DNA from: Sphingomonas crusticola
GTDB taxonomy: Bacteria; Pseudomonadota; Alphaproteobacteria; Sphingomonadales; Sphingomonadaceae
Direction of reading: 5' to 3'
Assembly (NCBI RefSeq): GCF_003391115.1
Contig: NZ_QTJP01000001.1
Location: 3,184,501 to 3,248,500, forward strand
DNA: 64,000 nucleotides
Each line of letters begins with the position of its first letter. Within the stretch, counting starts at the first letter, position 1. A program made the translations under genes and the position numbers. Below, piece by piece: positions 61,804 through 64,000 of this stretch. The notes beneath the pieces are model-generated. The model made no database searches. It worked only from the letters and a program-made list of their open reading frames with translations, and had not been told where the DNA came from.

Positions 61804-63273
61804 TCAGGGGACGTCGCGCAGGCGGCATATCGCACCGCGCAGATCCTTGCCGGTCGTGGTGCCGTCGTTCGCGAACCGGAGGTAGGTCTTGCCTGGGGCG
61901 TAACCCGGCCAATTCAGCAGGCCGGGGCCGTTGGGGTCGCCGGTGCGCGCGAAGTTGAGCCAATAGGAAGAGAGCGGCGGTGCGCTTGGGGGCAGGGCTG
62001 CAGGCGACTGCATGACGTAATGAATCTCGCTGCCATGTGCGACGGGCTTCCCATCCGCCCCGGCATAGGCGAATTCATATTGCCAGGTCGGCAGGCCGGC
62101 GCGGCTGTGCCGCTCGGCGACGATGCCGGCCGGACAGGCGAAGATGAAGTCGGTGGAGAGTTGCAGCCCGATATCACCGCGTTCGGCATGAGGATTGGGC
62201 GCCGAATCGTAGAAGGCTTGGGCACGCGCGGCTTGGTGACCAAACGCCCAGCGGATCGTCTGCTTCGCGGCCGCGGTGCCGCCGAAGGCGGTAAACTCGC
62301 GGACATTGCTGCCGACGATAAGCGGCACCGGCGCGCCGCCGTTGTGCGCCAGCGTTGCTTCGGGCGGTTCGCGCAGGACGTGGCCATCGACCACCGCCGC
62401 CAGCCAGATGAAGCTGTCGTCGCCGAGATCGGGCACGTCGGCCTGCTCGGCAGCCTTGACCAAGGCGGCGGCGGGAAGGCGGCGCAAGGTCGCCGCGTCT
62501 GCCCCCGCCGGGGCGCCGGCAGCCGTGACCAGCATCTCGCCCAATTGTTCGTTCTGGCGGAGAGTGCGCGGCGGGATGCCGAAGCCGGCGGTGCCGCTCT
62601 CCTCGATCGCCTTGTGGAACAGGCCGCGCGCCTGCGGCGCGAGCATCTGCAGGCCAACGTCCTGCGCGCCGGCGGACTCGCCGAAGATGGTGACATTGCC
62701 CGGATCACCGCCGAAGCCCGCGATATTCTCCTGCACCCAGCGCAACGCCGCCTGCTGGTCCATCAGCGCGTAATTGCCTGACGCGTGATACGGCGATTGC
62801 GCCGTGAGCGCGGGATGCGACAGGAAGCCGAGTGCGCCCAGCCGATATTGGATGCTGACCAGCACGATGTGCTTGCTGAGATCGGACCAGATCGTGCCCG
62901 CACCGCTGCCGCCGCGATTGCCGCCGCCATGGATCCACACCATCACCGGCAGCTTGCGCGCGGGGCTGAGCGCAGGTGTCGCCACTTCGAGATAGAGGCA
63001 ATCTTCCGACTGGTTGGCGGCGGCGCCATGATTCCAGCCATAATCAACCTGCGGGCAGGCCGGCGCCGAGCGCACCGCATCGCGCACACCTTGCCATGGA
63101 CCAGGTGGGCGGGGGGGCGCCCAGCGTAAATTCCCGAGCGGGGGTGTTGCGAACGGCACGCCGCGGAACATGCGCCGCCCGTCCGGCAGTGCCTCGCCCG
63201 CGACGGCGCCGGTTGTGGTGCGGACCACGACGTCCGGCTGCGCTGCGGCGAGGGCGAGTGCGGCAAGAAGCAT
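61804..63273 (-). CDS. Type B carboxylesterase, second copy
   Basis: A 489-residue carboxylesterase type B protein with a short signal peptide (MLLAALALAAA). Motifs: GRRMFRGVPFATPPLG, SEDCLYLEVA, VMVWIHGGGNRGG (oxyanion hole), NVTIFGESAGAQDVG (nucleophile serine) and VAHGSEIHYVM (histidine region). It shares family and general plan with 47632-49206 but is clearly diverged. Ester substrate unknown; it may deacylate glycans or natural products in the periplasm. It is convergent with the sugar kinase across a REP-like element. Confidence 0.9.
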   Translation of the reverse strand: MLLAALALAAAQPDVVVRTTTGAVAGEALPDGRRMFRGVPFATPPLGNLRWAPPRPPGPWQGVRDAVRSAPACPQVDYGWNHGAAANQSEDCLYLEVATPALSPARKLPVMVWIHGGGNRGGSGAGTIWSDLSKHIVLVSIQYRLGALGFLSHPALTAQSPYHASGNYALMDQQAALRWVQENIAGFGGDPGNVTIFGESAGAQDVGLQMLAPQARGLFHKAIEESGTAGFGIPPRTLRQNEQLGEMLVTAAGAPAGADAATLRRLPAAALVKAAEQADVPDLGDDSFIWLAAVVDGHVLREPPEATLAHNGGAPVPLIVGSNVREFTAFGGTAAAKQTIRWAFGHQAARAQAFYDSAPNPHAERGDIGLQLSTDFIFACPAGIVAERHSRAGLPTWQYEFAYAGADGKPVAHGSEIHYVMQSPAALPPSAPPLSSYWLNFARTGDPNGPGLLNWPGYAPGKTYLRFANDGTTTGKDLRGAICRLRDVP

Positions 63274-63421
63274 CAGAGCCTGTCCTGTTCGATAATCACC
63301 CCTACGCGCAAGGCGAGGCGTATCGCGCTGACGATAGCCGGCTGCGCGGATAACGCTAATCGAGTGCGGTGCGGCCTGGCGTCATCGACCATGCGTTGCG
63401 CACCGGACCACGGTCGTTCGT

Positions 63422-64000
63422 TTACCTATCCCAATAAGGAGGGTCACCGAAGGCGGCGCGCAGCGCTTCCGTCAGTGCCGTGATCTTCGACGATGCCGTG
63501 CGCGCGCGCGGATGCGCGATGAACAATTCGCCACCCTCGGCCTCGTACCCGACGTCGATGCGCTGCAACGCACCTGCCGCCAGTTCCTGATGAATGAAGA
63601 AGGTCGGCAGCAAGGTGATACCGGCACCGGCCAGCGCCGCATCGCGCATTACGATACCGTTGTTGACCCGCAACGCCGCGCGCGGGCGCACCACCGTCCA
63701 CCCGCTCGGCCCGTCGAAGCGCCAATCCGCCTCGCGATTGGTGTAGATTATCCCGCGATGTCCTTCGAGCGCCTCGATCGACCGCGGCGTGCCGGCACGC
63801 GCCAGATAGTCCGGCGACGCCACCAGCATGCGACGCGTCGTTGCCAGCCGCCGCGCGACCAAGCGACTGTCCCCGATCGGCCCATGGCGGATTACCGCAT
63901 CATAGCCGTCGGCCGCGGCATCGACGAACCGGTCGTCCAGCTCCAACGTCAGATCGATCGCCGGATGTTTTGCCAGGAAATCGTATAATGCCGGCCCGAG
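63422..64000 (-). CDS. LysR-family transcriptional regulator, C-terminal part (cut by window edge)
   Basis: 192 residues of open frame run off the right edge, entering as LGPALYDFLAKHPAIDLTLE and continuing with DDRFVDAAADGYDAVIRHG. These are the effector-binding (LysR substrate) domain hallmarks, followed by VARRLATTRRMLVASPDYLA, GRHR-type GHRGIIY and GAGITLLPTFF. The helix-turn-helix half is beyond position 64000. It is 149 bases from the divergently placed carboxylesterase start in the same leftward direction. Targets unknown. Confidence 0.88.
   Translation of the reverse strand, partial: LGPALYDFLAKHPAIDLTLELDDRFVDAAADGYDAVIRHGPIGDSRLVARRLATTRRMLVASPDYLARAGTPRSIEALEGHRGIIYTNREADWRFDGPSGWTVVRPRAALRVNNGIVMRDAALAGAGITLLPTFFIHQELAAGALQRIDVGYEAEGGELFIAHPRARTASSKITALTEALRAAFGDPPYWDR

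Overview
The window looks like chromosomal DNA of a sphingomonad-type alphaproteobacterium (Sphingomonas or a close relative). It is GC-rich and dense with TonB-dependent receptors (four), each beside glycoside hydrolases, halogenase-like flavoproteins, TPR-sulfotransferases or inner-membrane sugar transporters, which is the usual sphingomonad and xanthomonad style of carbohydrate scavenging. No rRNA, tRNA, CRISPR array, prophage or insertion sequence was seen. Genus assignment is inference from gene content only.

Region 1 (1-9.2 kb) is a probable beta-glucan, perhaps beta-1,2-glucan, locus. It holds an Oar-type TonB receptor followed by the start of a flavin-dependent halogenase (cut by the window edge), a divergent GH3 beta-glucosidase, a GPH-type sugar symporter and a GH144-like lipoprotein. 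Three copies of a LacI-type operator (TGWAWCCGGTTACA) sit in the promoters of the receptor, the GH3 gene and the GH144-like gene; no LacI regulator is encoded in the window.

Region 2 (9.2-23.4 kb) is a complete N-acetylglucosamine/chitooligosaccharide island. Leftward genes are a GntR/NagQ-type regulator, a SIS-type glucosamine-6-phosphate deaminase and NagA. Rightward genes are a TonB receptor, a GH20 hexosaminidase, a single-chain EIIA-HPr-EI and an EIICB permease with a degenerate second EIIB domain. The regulator and receptor share a promoter region carrying TGGTATT-type repeats. A TPR-sulfotransferase converges on the end of the PTS operon.

Region 3 (23.4-34 kb) is a TetR-regulated RND efflux operon: a small protein of unknown function, a membrane-fusion protein, an AcrB-type pump and an outer-membrane lipoprotein channel. 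Matching ATACCGNNCGGTAT operators lie over the tetR start codon and the operon -10 box. An autotransporter follows, convergent.

Region 4 (34-49.2 kb) is mixed: an AlkB-like dioxygenase, a Rieske oxygenase, a second TPR-sulfotransferase ahead of a third TonB receptor, an M20 peptidase, a NatAB-type ABC exporter, a SatP-type acetate transporter, an M3 peptidase and a type B carboxylesterase.

Region 5 (49.2-64 kb) is a third glycan locus: a GH3 enzyme with a PA14 insert, a GH27 alpha-galactosidase, a flavin-dependent halogenase and a TonB receptor in one leftward series, with a divergent ROK repressor, a FucP-type sugar transporter and a Mak-like ROK sugar kinase. A second carboxylesterase and a LysR regulator cut by the window edge close it. 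Oligosaccharides would enter through the TonB receptor, be cut in the periplasm by GH27 and GH3, enter the cytoplasm through the FucP-type carrier and be phosphorylated by the kinase. The substrate (raffinose-family or galactomannan-type oligosaccharides) is inferred.
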